Positions 8,615-17,895 of a stretch of 64,000 bases of DNA are shown here, piece after piece. Origin of the DNA: Candidatus Thalassarchaeum betae (GTDB lineage: Archaea; Thermoplasmatota; Poseidoniia; Poseidoniales; Thalassarchaeaceae); NCBI GenBank assembly GCA_003193925.1, contig PSPG01000004.1:110863-174862 (forward strand). The letters run 5' to 3'. Position numbers and translations under genes: made by a program. The notes beneath the pieces are model-generated. The model made no database searches and was not told the origin of the DNA. It saw only the letters and a program-made list of their open reading frames with translations. Position 1 is the first letter of the stretch. Each line of letters starts with the position of its first letter.

Positions 8615-9400
8615 GTGTCATCTGGGCAGGCCGTGGAACGACAGTGCGAGCACGTCCACCTGGAGCACGACGGCAAGCTGTTGCTCGTGGACATGGACGG
8701 CAGCGGTCCGGGCATCCCGAAGAAGGGACGCACCGAGTGGGACGGGGGCGAGTTCCTGCTGAGGCTGCCGACGCCCGACGAGGCTCGGTCGATGGGCCTG
8801 ACTTGGAAGGAGAGGAGGGTCAATCACTTCCGGCTCGGCACCGATGACCATCAAGTGACTGTGGCCACGCCCGATATCATGTGGCCGGAGCACTGGGCAT
8901 GGAAGGACGCGGTCATCAGCGACAGCGCGGTCGATCCGGTTGCTCGCGAGTCGGTCTACAGGACAATGCACAGGGTCGTCAGCAAGGTCGTCATCACTAA
9001 TCCGGACGGATGCATCCTGATGGCCAAGGTCACGAGGGGCTTCTTCACTGGCTGCTGGACGCTACCTGGCGGCTTCGTGGACTACGGCGAGCACCCACGC
9101 AAGGGTGCGGAGCGCGAAGCGCTGGAAGAACTGGGGATAAGCATCACGATCCCAGATCCCAAGGGGGAATCGGGAGAAGCGGTTTCGGGGGACGACGGCG
9201 CACTGATCCAAGAGGCGATATTCCTCCAGGACGGAATCAACTGGATCTCGTTCACCTATCGCTGCGAGGCCGATATCCCACCTGAAGACATAGTGCCGAA
9301 GGATGACGAAATCGAGGAAGCTCGCTGGTTCACGCCTGAGGAAGCGTTGGACAACGCGGTTTCTCTGTTCGACATCGAAGCGATACTGAGGATCAAATAA
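8615..9400 (+). CDS. Nudix hydrolase with N-terminal extension
   Basis: A 261-residue protein with a GTG start. The Nudix box GFVDYGEHPRKGAEREALEELGI fits Gx5Ex7REUxEExGU and is centred near residue 165; the fold runs from about residue 125 to the end. The first 120 residues, rich in acidic and aromatic residues (WDGGEFLLRLPTPDEARSMG), are not recognised and may be a substrate-selectivity domain. Nudix enzymes hydrolyse nucleoside diphosphates linked to another group; the presence of WTLPGGFVDYGE is common in NADH/ADP-ribose-type members, but the substrate cannot be assigned. Likely in one transcript with mdh. Confidence 0.85.
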   Translation: MSSGQAVERQCEHVHLEHDGKLLLVDMDGSGPGIPKKGRTEWDGGEFLLRLPTPDEARSMGLTWKERRVNHFRLGTDDHQVTVATPDIMWPEHWAWKDAVISDSAVDPVARESVYRTMHRVVSKVVITNPDGCILMAKVTRGFFTGCWTLPGGFVDYGEHPRKGAEREALEELGISITIPDPKGESGEAVSGDDGALIQEAIFLQDGINWISFTYRCEADIPPEDIVPKDDEIEEARWFTPEEALDNAVSLFDIEAILRIK

Positions 9401-9422
9401 TTGCAGGCGGTCAATCAAGTGG

Positions 9423-9497
9423 TGGGCCCGCCAGGATTTGAACCTGGGTCTATTGGTCCCAAACCAACAAGCATAAGCCAGACTAACCCACGGGCCC
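9423..9497 (-). tRNA. tRNA-Pro (anticodon UGG)
   Basis: Read on the minus strand, acceptor arms GGGCCCG and CGGGCCC pair fully. The anticodon stem GTTGG/CCAAT closes a 7-base loop TTTGGGA with anticodon TGG. The T arm is CCAGG-TTCAAAT-CCTGG. The discriminator base would be A at 9423. CCA is not encoded. There is no intron. Confidence 0.92.
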
Positions 9498-9534
9498 TGA
9501 TGTCGTTCCACATGAAGGGCTCGCATGAAGGTTA

Positions 9535-9975
9535 CTAGAGCCATGACCAACTGTCGGCACTAGCGCGGATGAGCACTCCACCCAACTCGGCCTGACCGAG
9601 TATCTGCTCTGCTGAGGGCTCGTCGATGCCCTCCTTCCCGAGTTCTCTGGACAACGACTTCAGCGTCAGCGTGCCATCACTCCCGGTCGATTGCCGCATG
9701 ATCCTCTTGATTACCTCCGGACCGCCTCTCGTCACCTCGGCCACGACACTTCGCCTGCTCTCCTCGGCGGCTGTGCGTGACTCAACCTCTTGGCTGATCT
9801 GACGAGGCAGGTTGGAGGCTGCCACAGCCTCGGCCAGCTGCTCGGTCGAGTGGAACTCCCTGAGGGTCTTGCCCGAACCTGAGGAGCCACAACGGGGGCA
9901 ATTGGCTATGGCGACCTTTCGAGCGCCGAAGGAGTTGCCGCACGAGCATTTGACTAGCACCCAAACCCGGTCCAC
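9535..9975 (-). CDS. Zinc-ribbon protein with helical C-terminus (unrecognised family)
   Basis: The open frame extends to 10134, but GTG at 9975 is preferred because it places VDRVWVLVKCSCG at the N-terminus and leaves about 95 bases to the divergent gene. The protein has 146 residues. A zinc ribbon C-x-C-x(14)-CPRC occupies roughly residues 10-31 (KCSCGNSFGARK... NCPRCGS), followed by a helical, winged-helix-like C-terminal half (TLTLKSLSRELGKEGIDEPSAEQIL). A role in nucleic-acid binding is plausible but only inferred. Its family could not be named with certainty. Confidence 0.6.
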   Translation of the reverse strand: MDRVWVLVKCSCGNSFGARKVAIANCPRCGSSGSGKTLREFHSTEQLAEAVAASNLPRQISQEVESRTAAEESRRSVVAEVTRGGPEVIKRIMRQSTGSDGTLTLKSLSRELGKEGIDEPSAEQILGQAELGGVLIRASADSWSWL

Positions 9976-10069
9976 GGAGGGTCTTGAAAATCCCGGTTCA
10001 AGAGGTTGTCTCGGTAGAAAGGCATCATTCCTAGGCCGATTTGATGTATCATCGGCCTCTGCGAGGTCC

Positions 10070-10348
10070 ATGCGCAAGCTGCGAATCGCAATCGGATGGG
10101 TGCTCGCAGTGGTGCTGATCGGGCTCTCTGCCAACAGCTTTGCATCAGAGGGTGATCTGACGACTGAGGCATGGGGTTTCCTGCTTCTGACGCCGCTCGC
10201 GCTGGCGATAGCGCTCAGTCCTACGGCTCCATGGGAGAACGATGCTACCGAGAGCGCTGAGCCCTGGGACGATGAGGATGAGAGTGAGAGCGGGGCGAAG
10301 GACGTGCCTGACCCTATCGAGGCTGGCTTCGACGTGCCGGTCCTGTAA
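10070..10348 (+). CDS. Small membrane protein, unknown function
   Basis: ATG 10070 starts a 92-residue protein with two hydrophobic segments (IAIGWVLAVVLIGLSANSFA and WGFLLLTPLALAIALS), followed by a strongly acidic tail (DDEDESESG). The longer open frame to 9812 overlaps the zinc-ribbon gene and is not needed. The family is not recognised. Its stop codon abuts the stop of fttA with no intervening base. Confidence 0.6.
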   Translation: MRKLRIAIGWVLAVVLIGLSANSFASEGDLTTEAWGFLLLTPLALAIALSPTAPWENDATESAEPWDDEDESESGAKDVPDPIEAGFDVPVL

Positions 10349-12265
10349 TCAGGACAACCGCAGGGTCTCTAGGTTCGCGGGTGCGTAGGTCTGGACCCTG
10401 AACTTCTCCCTCAGACCCTGTCGGAAGGCGTTGCAGGTTTGGGGATCTCCGTGGTGGCAGATTATCTTCCTCGGAGTCGGGTTCAGAGCGTCGACGTAGT
10501 CGAATAACTGGTTCCTGTCGGAGTGGCCGCTGAACCCGTCAATGGTGACCATGTTGCACCTGATGTCGATCATCAGCGTCTGACCCTTGTCCATGATCGG
10601 GACCTGTGCGTGACCCTGCTGCAAGCGCCTGCCTAGGGTTCCGGATGCCTGATAGCCGACGAAGCACAGGGTGTTGCCCGGTTCGGGCGCCCAGTGTTTG
10701 AAATACTCAACGATAGGGCCGCCCGTCATCATTCCGCTGGTCGCGAGGACGATGGACGGGTTGGGATCGAGGAGGAGGGAGTCGCGCTGCTCCCTCGAGT
10801 CAACCTGCTTGAACCACGAAGAATTGAACGGATTCTCGGCCCCCCCCTTGAGCATCTGCCTGCGAAGATCACGATTCAGGAAATTCGGGTGGCTCGTGTG
10901 AATCGCGGTGGCTTCGGATATCATCCCGTCCAGCCAGACGGTGACAGGCTTCACTTTGCCCGACTTGAACAACTGGTCGATTGCTATCATTACCTCCTGT
11001 GAGCGGCCCACTGCGAAGACAGGGCAGAATATCTTGCCACCCCGGCCGACTGCATCCTGAATCAGGTCATGCAGCTCGTGGGTCGCCTGCTGCCTAGTGG
11101 GCTGCACGTCCTGGGGTCCGCCGTATGTCGACTCTATCACGAGCGTCTCGACCTTGGGGAACCTCACAGTTGCAGCGTCGAACAGCCACGATTTCTCGTA
11201 CTTGATGTCACCGGAGAAGAGCAGCTTGTGCTCGCCCTTGCCCTCGCCTATCTGCATGTAAACGCTGGATGAACCGAGGATGTGCCCGGCGTTCTCCATG
11301 GTCATCTTGATGTCAGGGGCTATGTCTGTCTTGTCACCCCAGTTGACATCGATGACGTGCTTGATGCACTCCTGGATGTCGGCCTTGGAGTAGGGTGCCT
11401 CGTTGCCCTCTGCCTGTGCGACCTTGATGTAGTCTATCTGCAGGAGTGTCATCAGGTCCCTAGTCGGAGGGGTGCAGTACACCGGACCCGTGTAGCCATA
11501 CTTGAACAGGACCGGGAGCATCCCAATGTGGTCGATGTGGGCATGGGTGATCACAACCGCGTCGAGATTCTCGAGCGGTAGCAACTCTGGCGCGGCGAAG
11601 AAGGGCTCGACCTCGCTACGATTGGTAGTGGGCTTGGCGCCGCAGTCGACCAGCACCTTGGACTCGTTCGTGGTCACCAGGTGCATGGACCTGCCAACTT
11701 CACGATAGGAGCCTAGAGCAGTGACTCGTACCCAAGGCTCGCCGAGTCGCTGGGTGCGGTATATCCGAGTCCCGAACTTCCTGAGCAGGGACTTCCTCTC
11801 GTCAGCCAGCTCCTTGCGATAGCGTCGGATGTCATGCTGGGTTCGGCTCCCTATAGCTGGAGCCCTGACGACATCGACCAACCAGCCTATCTGGTCCCTC
11901 AGGGCACGCACGTTAGAGCCCTTGGGGCCGACGGCAGAAGATGGATCGTCACACTCGAGTACAACTTGACTGAGAGCTGGGTCGAGCCAAATTTTGCGGA
12001 CTTCTGCCTCGGCCGGAATCATCTGAGCGACAGCGTCGTGCACGGCCTTCTCGTCAGCTAGGATTTCACTGTGGGGCCTGATTACGACGCGTCGCTTGAT
12101 TGTCTTGGCTATTCTCACGGTAAGATTGTTCCCTGAGCCTCCGAAGGCTGCGGGCTGCTTCGTCACGATGGCGATCGAACCCGCCTCGACATCGACCTCG
12201 TAGTCGACGTCGTCTGGTATCATCTTGGAGATCTTCTTCTTCAGCTCACTGAGCGTCAGGCGCAT
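10349..12265 (-). CDS. fttA: aCPSF1 / FttA, KH and beta-CASP ribonuclease (archaeal transcription terminator)
   Basis: A 638-residue protein with the archaeal CPSF architecture: two KH-type RNA-binding domains in residues 1-140 (GPKGSNVRAL is the second KH loop), then a metallo-beta-lactamase domain from about residue 180 with HAHIDH at 241-246, and an inserted beta-CASP domain with the later motifs GHILGSSS, SGDIKYE, ATSGMMTGGP and the C-terminal FSGHSDR. In archaea this nuclease terminates transcription by cutting nascent RNA. Its presence matters here because many convergent gene pairs in the window leave no room for intrinsic terminators. Confidence 0.95.
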   Translation of the reverse strand: MRLTLSELKKKISKMIPDDVDYEVDVEAGSIAIVTKQPAAFGGSGNNLTVRIAKTIKRRVVIRPHSEILADEKAVHDAVAQMIPAEAEVRKIWLDPALSQVVLECDDPSSAVGPKGSNVRALRDQIGWLVDVVRAPAIGSRTQHDIRRYRKELADERKSLLRKFGTRIYRTQRLGEPWVRVTALGSYREVGRSMHLVTTNESKVLVDCGAKPTTNRSEVEPFFAAPELLPLENLDAVVITHAHIDHIGMLPVLFKYGYTGPVYCTPPTRDLMTLLQIDYIKVAQAEGNEAPYSKADIQECIKHVIDVNWGDKTDIAPDIKMTMENAGHILGSSSVYMQIGEGKGEHKLLFSGDIKYEKSWLFDAATVRFPKVETLVIESTYGGPQDVQPTRQQATHELHDLIQDAVGRGGKIFCPVFAVGRSQEVMIAIDQLFKSGKVKPVTVWLDGMISEATAIHTSHPNFLNRDLRRQMLKGGAENPFNSSWFKQVDSREQRDSLLLDPNPSIVLATSGMMTGGPIVEYFKHWAPEPGNTLCFVGYQASGTLGRRLQQGHAQVPIMDKGQTLMIDIRCNMVTIDGFSGHSDRNQLFDYVDALNPTPRKIICHHGDPQTCNAFRQGLREKFRVQTYAPANLETLRLS

Positions 12266-12343
12266 TCATTCACTTCCCTAGTAAACTCACGGCAGTACTT
12301 GTCTCCCCGAGAATGGGGGGCTGGCACTTGGCCGGGAGTGGAA

Positions 12344-12979
12344 TCAGATTCCGGATAAGAGGGCAGAGACCTCGTCTTCGGAGAGCAGGCAGAACCCGTC
12401 GCCGCTTGTGATGACGGCTAGGTCCATGCCATTGCCGCTCGCAGAGTCGCGCTGAGCGGATGCGAGCAGGGCCTTCGCTGCGACCTTGAGGGCCTCATCC
12501 CGGGACATTCCCTCGGAGAACTGGTCCTCAAGGACGCCGTACATGAAGGGGCTTCCCGAGCCAGTGGCGCAGTATATGTCTGGAATCGAGCCGCCGGCGG
12601 AGTCAATGCTGTACACGCTAGGCCCGGAGTCGTCGACTCCGACAATCAGGATCTGGACGTAGTGGGCGCGACCGGCAAGGATGTTAGCAGTCAGTGTAGC
12701 AGCCCCCTTGACAGTCATCGAAGTGCCGTGCTTGAGCTCGTAAAGGCGCAACTCGGCGACGAGTGTCCGCGAGAGTGACTGAGCGTGACCGACGAGGCCG
12801 GCGGTAGTCAGAGCGATCGAGTTGGAGATGCGAAACAGTTTCTGAACGCGCTTGTTGACGATGAAGTGGCCCATGGTGGCCCTGTGGTCGGCGCCAACTA
12901 CGACTCCGCCATCGAAAGTGAGGCCTAAGGTGCTGGTGCCCGTCCTCACTACATCTGCGGTCTCGTTCATCGAAGTCAC
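12344..12979 (-). CDS. psmB: 20S proteasome beta subunit
   Basis: A 211-residue Ntn-hydrolase. The short propeptide MTSMNETADVVRTG ends in Gly before the catalytic TSTLGL threonine (residue 15). The conserved Asp/Lys network is visible in ADHRATMGHFIVNKRVQKLF, and GSGSPFMYGVLE and DLAVITSGDG are typical. It forms the inner beta rings of the archaeal proteasome after self-cleavage. A start three codons later (ATG 12970) is equally possible. The divergent sepF gene lies upstream. Confidence 0.94.
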   Translation of the reverse strand: MTSMNETADVVRTGTSTLGLTFDGGVVVGADHRATMGHFIVNKRVQKLFRISNSIALTTAGLVGHAQSLSRTLVAELRLYELKHGTSMTVKGAATLTANILAGRAHYVQILIVGVDDSGPSVYSIDSAGGSIPDIYCATGSGSPFMYGVLEDQFSEGMSRDEALKVAAKALLASAQRDSASGNGMDLAVITSGDGFCLLSEDEVSALLSGI

Positions 12980-13135
12980 CTGCTGCGGCGAAGTCCCCAG
13001 CGAACCCGACTCGATTCGGGCCCCTTATCAATGCGACGGGGAAGGAGGCTGGATTATCATTCAAAGCGCCGCAAACCACTTTTCCTCGCCAGTGCGGACC
13101 GCAGAAGTCAAGGCACGTGGTTCAGGCGATTGGGC

Positions 13136-13549
13136 GTGGCCAAGGATGAGGACAGAGGCCCACGCTGGATAGAGATGCCCAGCGTGCCTGAGGATACCGG
13201 CACGGCCGTGGAGCCGGGACAGGACTACCACGACCTGGGCGTTCGGTACCCCGATGCACCCGTCTCGCGAGGCGTGGGCGACGCGATAGTCCACCGTGCC
13301 GTGCTTGACGATATCACCGGGGTTCCCATGGTGATGGACTGGGTCTCCGACGGGGATCTCGTGATCGTCGAGATGAGCAGGCTCCTAAGCAGGGAGCTCG
13401 AGCTACAGACCGCGGTCGAGAGGATAAGGTGCTTCGTCGAGGACGACTTGTCAGGCGAGGTTGTCAGGCTGGGGGACTCGAGGCTGCTTCTGCTACCTGT
13501 GAACTTCAAGAGCACACGCAAGTCCGAGGACCGTCCCCTGTACCTCTGA
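13136..13549 (+). CDS. sepF: SepF-like cell division protein (archaeal type)
   Basis: The preferred start is GTG 13136 (137 residues); a longer frame begins at ATG 13031 with a basic stretch of low plausibility. The C-terminal domain (GDLVIVEMSRLLSRELELQTAVERIRCFVEDDLSGEVVRLGDSRLLLLPVNFK) fits the DUF552/SepF fold: beta strand, long helix, then a strand with Gly-Asp-Ser. Archaeal SepF is the membrane anchor for FtsZ. The usual N-terminal amphipathic anchor helix is not evident with this start. A divergent FtsZ is encoded at 46457. The ZPR1 gene follows 9 bases later. Confidence 0.7.
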   Translation: MAKDEDRGPRWIEMPSVPEDTGTAVEPGQDYHDLGVRYPDAPVSRGVGDAIVHRAVLDDITGVPMVMDWVSDGDLVIVEMSRLLSRELELQTAVERIRCFVEDDLSGEVVRLGDSRLLLLPVNFKSTRKSEDRPLYL

Positions 13550-13558
13550 GGTGGCTCG

Positions 13559-14158
13559 ATGGAAAGCACGATCGAGCAGCCCTGCCCGGTTTGCTCCTCA
13601 GACGCTGGTCTGACGATGATCGCGCGCACATCTGAGATTCCGTATTTCGGGGAGCATACCCAACTCACCATACTGTGCGACGCGTGTGGGTGGAAGCACA
13701 CCGACTTCATCCCGGCAGAGGGCACGAAGCCGGGAGCCTGCACGATGCTCATCGACTCGCCCGGGCACATGACTGCTAGAGTCGTGCGCTCCCCCTCGTG
13801 CACTGTCAGGCTGGTGGAACTTGACCTCGAGGTCAAACCGGGTGTCAGCTCCACCGGGTATATCTCTAACGTCGAGGGCGTGTTCAACAGGTTCGAAGAT
13901 GCCATCAGCATGCTCCAGAGGCAGGCCATGAGCGAGCACGAAGGCAGTCAGGCGGCCGCTGAATGCGCCGCTCTACTAAATGAGATGGCTCGCATCAAAG
14001 CCGGGCAATCGAGTGTCGAGCTCGTCCTGCTAGACCCCATGGGGCACAGCCAGATACTGCATGAGGATGCGGTCTCCCGCGAGTTGAGAGAGGAGGAGAT
14101 GGAAGTCCTGTCAACCGGGCCTTCGGTTCCAGTATTCGACGCTGGAGACCTAGCCTAG
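13559..14158 (+). CDS. ZPR1-type zinc finger protein
   Basis: A 199-residue protein with one zinc finger CPVC-x(28)-CDAC near the N-terminus (residues 9-42) and the ZPR1-typical continuation GWKHTDFIP, LEVKPGVSSTGYISNVEGVFNRFEDA. Archaeal members have a single ZPR1 unit whereas eukaryotic ones have two; eukaryotic ZPR1 binds eEF1A. The archaeal role is not established. It is co-directional with sepF and its stop codon shares CTAG with the stop of trpS on the other strand. Confidence 0.85.
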   Translation: MESTIEQPCPVCSSDAGLTMIARTSEIPYFGEHTQLTILCDACGWKHTDFIPAEGTKPGACTMLIDSPGHMTARVVRSPSCTVRLVELDLEVKPGVSSTGYISNVEGVFNRFEDAISMLQRQAMSEHEGSQAAAECAALLNEMARIKAGQSSVELVLLDPMGHSQILHEDAVSRELREEEMEVLSTGPSVPVFDAGDLA

Positions 14159-15534
14159 ACTGCGTCGGGAGCTAGGAACTCGTCCAGCCTGTCCGCCCAC
14201 ATCTCCCTGCGCTCAGCCAGCTCGGTCAGCCACTCGGCGGCACTGTCGATGCAGACCTGCTTGATCTCACCCGCGAGCATCCTGCCACTCTCGTACTCGC
14301 TCCTGATCTCGGCTAGAGTGCCGTCATCGGACTCGAAGAAGAACTGCAGATACTGGAAAGCGACGTCCTTGGAGCAGTCCCCACCGAGCCTGCGGTGCTC
14401 CTCTGTGGTGGGCTGACCGCCGCTTAACGACCTCTGTACCTTCCTCTCCATGTCCTCGATGCTCTCGTCCATGAAGATGGTAGTCTCGGGTTGCGAGGAC
14501 GACATTTTGTCGCCGGTCATCCCGACTGCGAAACGGTGGTAGGTCGAGCATGGCGGCATCAGGCCCATTCCGCCCATCTCGCGCTCCAGCGTGAGCATGC
14601 GCATGCGCACGCGGGCGCGATCATCAAGCGCGGCACCAGGGATGTCCAACGTGCCGTACTTGGGGTTGGAGATGATGTCAGCGTATCCGAGAGGGGCGAG
14701 GGCCTGTGCCATGCGCTCGAAGACCGAATCCCGGACTGCTGAGTCGACTTGGCCTCCGGAGACTCCGAGAGCCGTCTGATTGTCCTCCTGGACGGACAAT
14801 GAGACGGTCAGACCACCTTCCGTTCGCTGCTTGACGTTGAACCAGTGTGTCTTGCCGGCTATCCCTCTAGTGAGCCTGAGGTGCGGGTCCTGGTCGATGC
14901 CGACCGGGACCACTATCGGGCGGAGCCCGCCGTAGTCGTCGAGCTGGGGATGAATGATATCACCGACTTGTACCAGCGGTGCCTGCACGTGCGCGAGGTT
15001 GGTCCCACCGCTGAATCCGTAGATGGCCTCGAACTCTGAGAGGTTGGTCCTCCTACCGAGTGTGAATGCGAGCCTCTGCACCGCTGGCCGGGAGCTCTGG
15101 AAGTAGACGTTGGTGACATCGGGGTCGAGGCCGAGAGCAGCGTAGTTGTGGACATACTCGTTGATGGCCGTATCCCGTCCGTCCTTCAGCGAGGTGCCCC
15201 TGGTAGCGAGCGCCTCCAAGTCGGCCACTGTGACAGTGATGTCGGCCCCTTGCTCCTGAAACCACCTGACTTGGTCGATCACCATCGAGTGGCCGAGGTG
15301 CATCCTGCCGCTGGGCATCAGACCAGTCAGTACCCCGAAGGGTTCGCTCCTCTGCATGCAGCCGAGCACGACATCGAGGTCGCGGTGGGCGAAAACGATG
15401 CCTCGGCGATGCAGCATCCCGGGATTGGGCAGCACCGAGGGGTCAACTGTGCCGAGTCCGAACTGCTCGATTAACCTCGCATAGTCATGCGTCTGGTCGG
15501 ACGACCAGGGGTCGATGCGTTCGCCACCCGCCAC
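14155..15534 (-). CDS. trpS: Tryptophanyl-tRNA synthetase
   Basis: A 459-residue class I synthetase of the archaeal/eukaryotic type. The HIGH-type motif is GRMHLGHSMV and the KMSKS-type motif is GDKMSSSQPETT. The specificity pocket region includes PVGIDQDPHLRLTRGIA, which is conserved in TrpRS. It charges tRNA-Trp. The length is slightly above the usual 370-430 residues owing to N-terminal residues before the catalytic fold. It is the only leftward gene between two rightward ones, with a shared-stop overlap at its 3' end. Confidence 0.93.
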   Translation of the reverse strand: MAGGERIDPWSSDQTHDYARLIEQFGLGTVDPSVLPNPGMLHRRGIVFAHRDLDVVLGCMQRSEPFGVLTGLMPSGRMHLGHSMVIDQVRWFQEQGADITVTVADLEALATRGTSLKDGRDTAINEYVHNYAALGLDPDVTNVYFQSSRPAVQRLAFTLGRRTNLSEFEAIYGFSGGTNLAHVQAPLVQVGDIIHPQLDDYGGLRPIVVPVGIDQDPHLRLTRGIAGKTHWFNVKQRTEGGLTVSLSVQEDNQTALGVSGGQVDSAVRDSVFERMAQALAPLGYADIISNPKYGTLDIPGAALDDRARVRMRMLTLEREMGGMGLMPPCSTYHRFAVGMTGDKMSSSQPETTIFMDESIEDMERKVQRSLSGGQPTTEEHRRLGGDCSKDVAFQYLQFFFESDDGTLAEIRSEYESGRMLAGEIKQVCIDSAAEWLTELAERREMWADRLDEFLAPDAV

Positions 15535-15632
15535 GGTTCGTGGCCTGCAATACCCTCAATCAAGGCATCGCCCCTCGAAGGTGCCAGGTGGCGAACCGTT
15601 AGACCGAAGACCTCAGCCGTCTTCGCAGCCCC

Positions 15633-16694
15633 GTGGCATCGATTCACTGCCTCGGGGCCGGCCTCGTCGGATCCTATGTCGCATGCAGGCTCGCCGACAG
15701 GGGGCACGAAGTCCACGTTCACGACATGAACCCCCAATCGAGCGTCGTCGTCCACAAGGACATCACTATCCACCACGGCGATGCGCTCGATCACTGCGGG
15801 GAATTGTACGAGTTCGGGCAGGTCGACATCGTCGTCAACATGCTGCCCGGTGAGATAGGGAAAATCGCAATGAACACCCTCAACGAGCAGCGCTACCGGA
15901 CGGTTGACCTCAGTTTCAGCGACGACACCCCCGACCGCCATGACGAGAAGGCCAGGGACTGGGGTGCGAGTATCCTGTGGGACGTCGGGATAGCACCCGG
16001 CCTGTCGAACATGCTACTGGCCGAGGCCTATCGCAAACTCGGCCCCTTAGCCAAGGGCGAGGTCAGGGTCGGGGGCAATCCGACCGGGCCGACGCAGGGC
16101 TGGAACTACATGGCCCCGTTCTCGCCCAAGGATGTCATAGCAGAGTACACGAGGCCGGCGAGAGTCATCAGGGACTCCGAGGAAGTTGTCCTTCCGCCGC
16201 TGTCTGAGCGTCACATGATCGAAGTCCCCGAGCACGGCCAGATGGAGGCCTTCCTGACCGATGGGCTGCGCAGCGTGCTAAGCTCGATCCCCGCGGTCGA
16301 GATGTCGGAGTACACCATCCGCTGGCCTGGGCACATACAGAAGTTCATCGACCAGAGGGACGCGGGGACCCTCGATGAGAATGAACTGCTCCACCACTGG
16401 TGGTACGACCACAAGACACCTGAGTTTACCTGGATGGAAGTCCGAGCCGAGGGTCACGATGGTTCTGAGATGGTTTGGAGGGTTGCTGACTACGGCGGTG
16501 ATGATGGCTCGTCGATGGCACGCAGCACCGGCATGGTGACCGTGTGCTGCGTCGAGGAGTGGCTGGCCGACCCCGACATGCTTCCACTCGGAGTGCACGC
16601 GCCCGAGACCCTAGCTCCCGAGGTGGTCGGGCGCATCATCGATACCATGCGCTCGGAGGGAGTGAGAATAGAGGGGCCCGAGATAGGTTCCTGA
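15633..16694 (+). CDS. Saccharopine dehydrogenase-like oxidoreductase
   Basis: A 353-residue protein starting at GTG 15633. The N-terminal Rossmann motif is IHCLGAGLVGSYVACRLADRGHEV, followed by DIVVNMLPGEIGKIAMNTLN and WDVGIAPGLSNMLLAEAYRK, both typical of saccharopine dehydrogenase/LYS9-like proteins. The C-terminal domain (VGGNPTGPTQGWNYMAPFSPKDVIAEYTRPA) matches the catalytic half of that family. It probably oxidises or reduces an amino-acid adduct with NAD(P), but the substrate is not known; neighbours give no lysine-pathway context. It ends exactly where the opposing gene ends. Confidence 0.78.
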   Translation: MASIHCLGAGLVGSYVACRLADRGHEVHVHDMNPQSSVVVHKDITIHHGDALDHCGELYEFGQVDIVVNMLPGEIGKIAMNTLNEQRYRTVDLSFSDDTPDRHDEKARDWGASILWDVGIAPGLSNMLLAEAYRKLGPLAKGEVRVGGNPTGPTQGWNYMAPFSPKDVIAEYTRPARVIRDSEEVVLPPLSERHMIEVPEHGQMEAFLTDGLRSVLSSIPAVEMSEYTIRWPGHIQKFIDQRDAGTLDENELLHHWWYDHKTPEFTWMEVRAEGHDGSEMVWRVADYGGDDGSSMARSTGMVTVCCVEEWLADPDMLPLGVHAPETLAPEVVGRIIDTMRSEGVRIEGPEIGS

Positions 16695-17813
16695 CTACCT
16701 CTCCTCGGCATCCCTCATCGTCCGGTCGCGATTGACCAGCCACCTGATAGTCACTGGGGTTGCCACCAAGACGCAGATTGCGATTACCGGCAGCGCCCAA
16801 TTCATCTCGATCTCCGCCGGTCGCTCGATGAGCCATGTGAACACGAGATCGGAATCGTGGAAGTCGGAGGACCAGTGGAACAGGTTGGTAGTGTGGTGAC
16901 CGACGACGGTGATGGCGTGATGCAGTCCGTTGAAGGTCGTCAGAGGCTGAATATCCAAGCGAGTGGGCTCGGATTCGAAGCTCACCTTCGCGGTATTGCC
17001 GGCGGACAAGGTCAGCAATATCCCACCCTCCACCGAACGCCAGCCTTCGCGTAGCACCTTGTCGGAGGCATTAAGCTCAGGAAACGGAGTGTCGTCGAAG
17101 CGCGTCACAGAGGTGATCGGAGAGTCGCTCTGGATGTCGATGCTGCCGGGGACGAGCCAATCCCCGGAGACTGGTAAGGCGAGTTCGACGGAAAGCATCC
17201 CGCCCTCATGAGTGGTCGTGAATCTGGAGTTGGCCTCCGCGTGCTTGACCCACTCGCCCCAGGTGGTGAACCACACATCCTGCTGCTCTAGCCAAGATAT
17301 GACGTCCTTGTCTTCTCTGAGCTTGAGGTCTTCGACCCTGGCTTTCCAGTAGATGCTGACTAGGCTGTCCTCCTCGGCCGACTCCAAGAGGTATTGGTCC
17401 GCTATGCCCAGCTCGAGGCTGCCCCCGTTGCGGACCACGGAAGTCAGCCCCTCCGGCTGCTCTGTGAGCATGTCACCGACTATCTCGAAGCGGGCGCTGA
17501 TCAAAGCGGCGATTGTCGAGGCATCGAGTTGCTCTCCGGGCACCCCGAATGAGATTGGATGCGTCCCCCAGCGCGAGGCATTGGTGAATTCAGTCAGGTA
17601 GCTGGAACAGTCCTGAACGACCCAGTCCTCCTCGCGAATGTCGAGTCCTTCGTAGCCATGGCAGCCGAATTCGTCGCCGTGAGCCAGTCTCTCGGGGCCG
17701 ATGATGTTCCGCAGCCAGTTGTCATCTCCCCACTCCCCAACCACCGCTGGAGCAGTGGTGGGGATGGCCAGCAATGCGACCATGAGCAAGCCTGCGATGC
17801 ACCTTTTCCGCAC
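16695..17813 (-). CDS. Exported membrane-anchored protein, unknown function
   Basis: Three in-frame starts exist (17972, 17867 and GTG 17813). GTG 17813 gives an immediate signal peptide (VRKRCIAGLLMVALLAIPTTAPA) and leaves 82 bases to the divergent acyltransferase gene, so it is preferred (372 residues). The rest is a large extracytoplasmic domain with three cysteines, then a single C-terminal membrane span (ALPVIAICVLVATPVTI) and a short basic cytoplasmic tail. No family is recognised. Confidence 0.55.
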   Translation of the reverse strand: MRKRCIAGLLMVALLAIPTTAPAVVGEWGDDNWLRNIIGPERLAHGDEFGCHGYEGLDIREEDWVVQDCSSYLTEFTNASRWGTHPISFGVPGEQLDASTIAALISARFEIVGDMLTEQPEGLTSVVRNGGSLELGIADQYLLESAEEDSLVSIYWKARVEDLKLREDKDVISWLEQQDVWFTTWGEWVKHAEANSRFTTTHEGGMLSVELALPVSGDWLVPGSIDIQSDSPITSVTRFDDTPFPELNASDKVLREGWRSVEGGILLTLSAGNTAKVSFESEPTRLDIQPLTTFNGLHHAITVVGHHTTNLFHWSSDFHDSDLVFTWLIERPAEIEMNWALPVIAICVLVATPVTIRWLVNRDRTMRDAEER

Positions 17814-17895
17814 AATTACCGGTAATCGGAACTCACCATCAAGTCTTGCGTCAGCGCGGGAAACCATCAAGCGCGTGACCTCCGGCCCGGTAGCG

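Noticed and set aside
12852-13172. Frame crossing the proteasome start and sepF
   Set aside because: Antisense to the proteasome gene and without family features.
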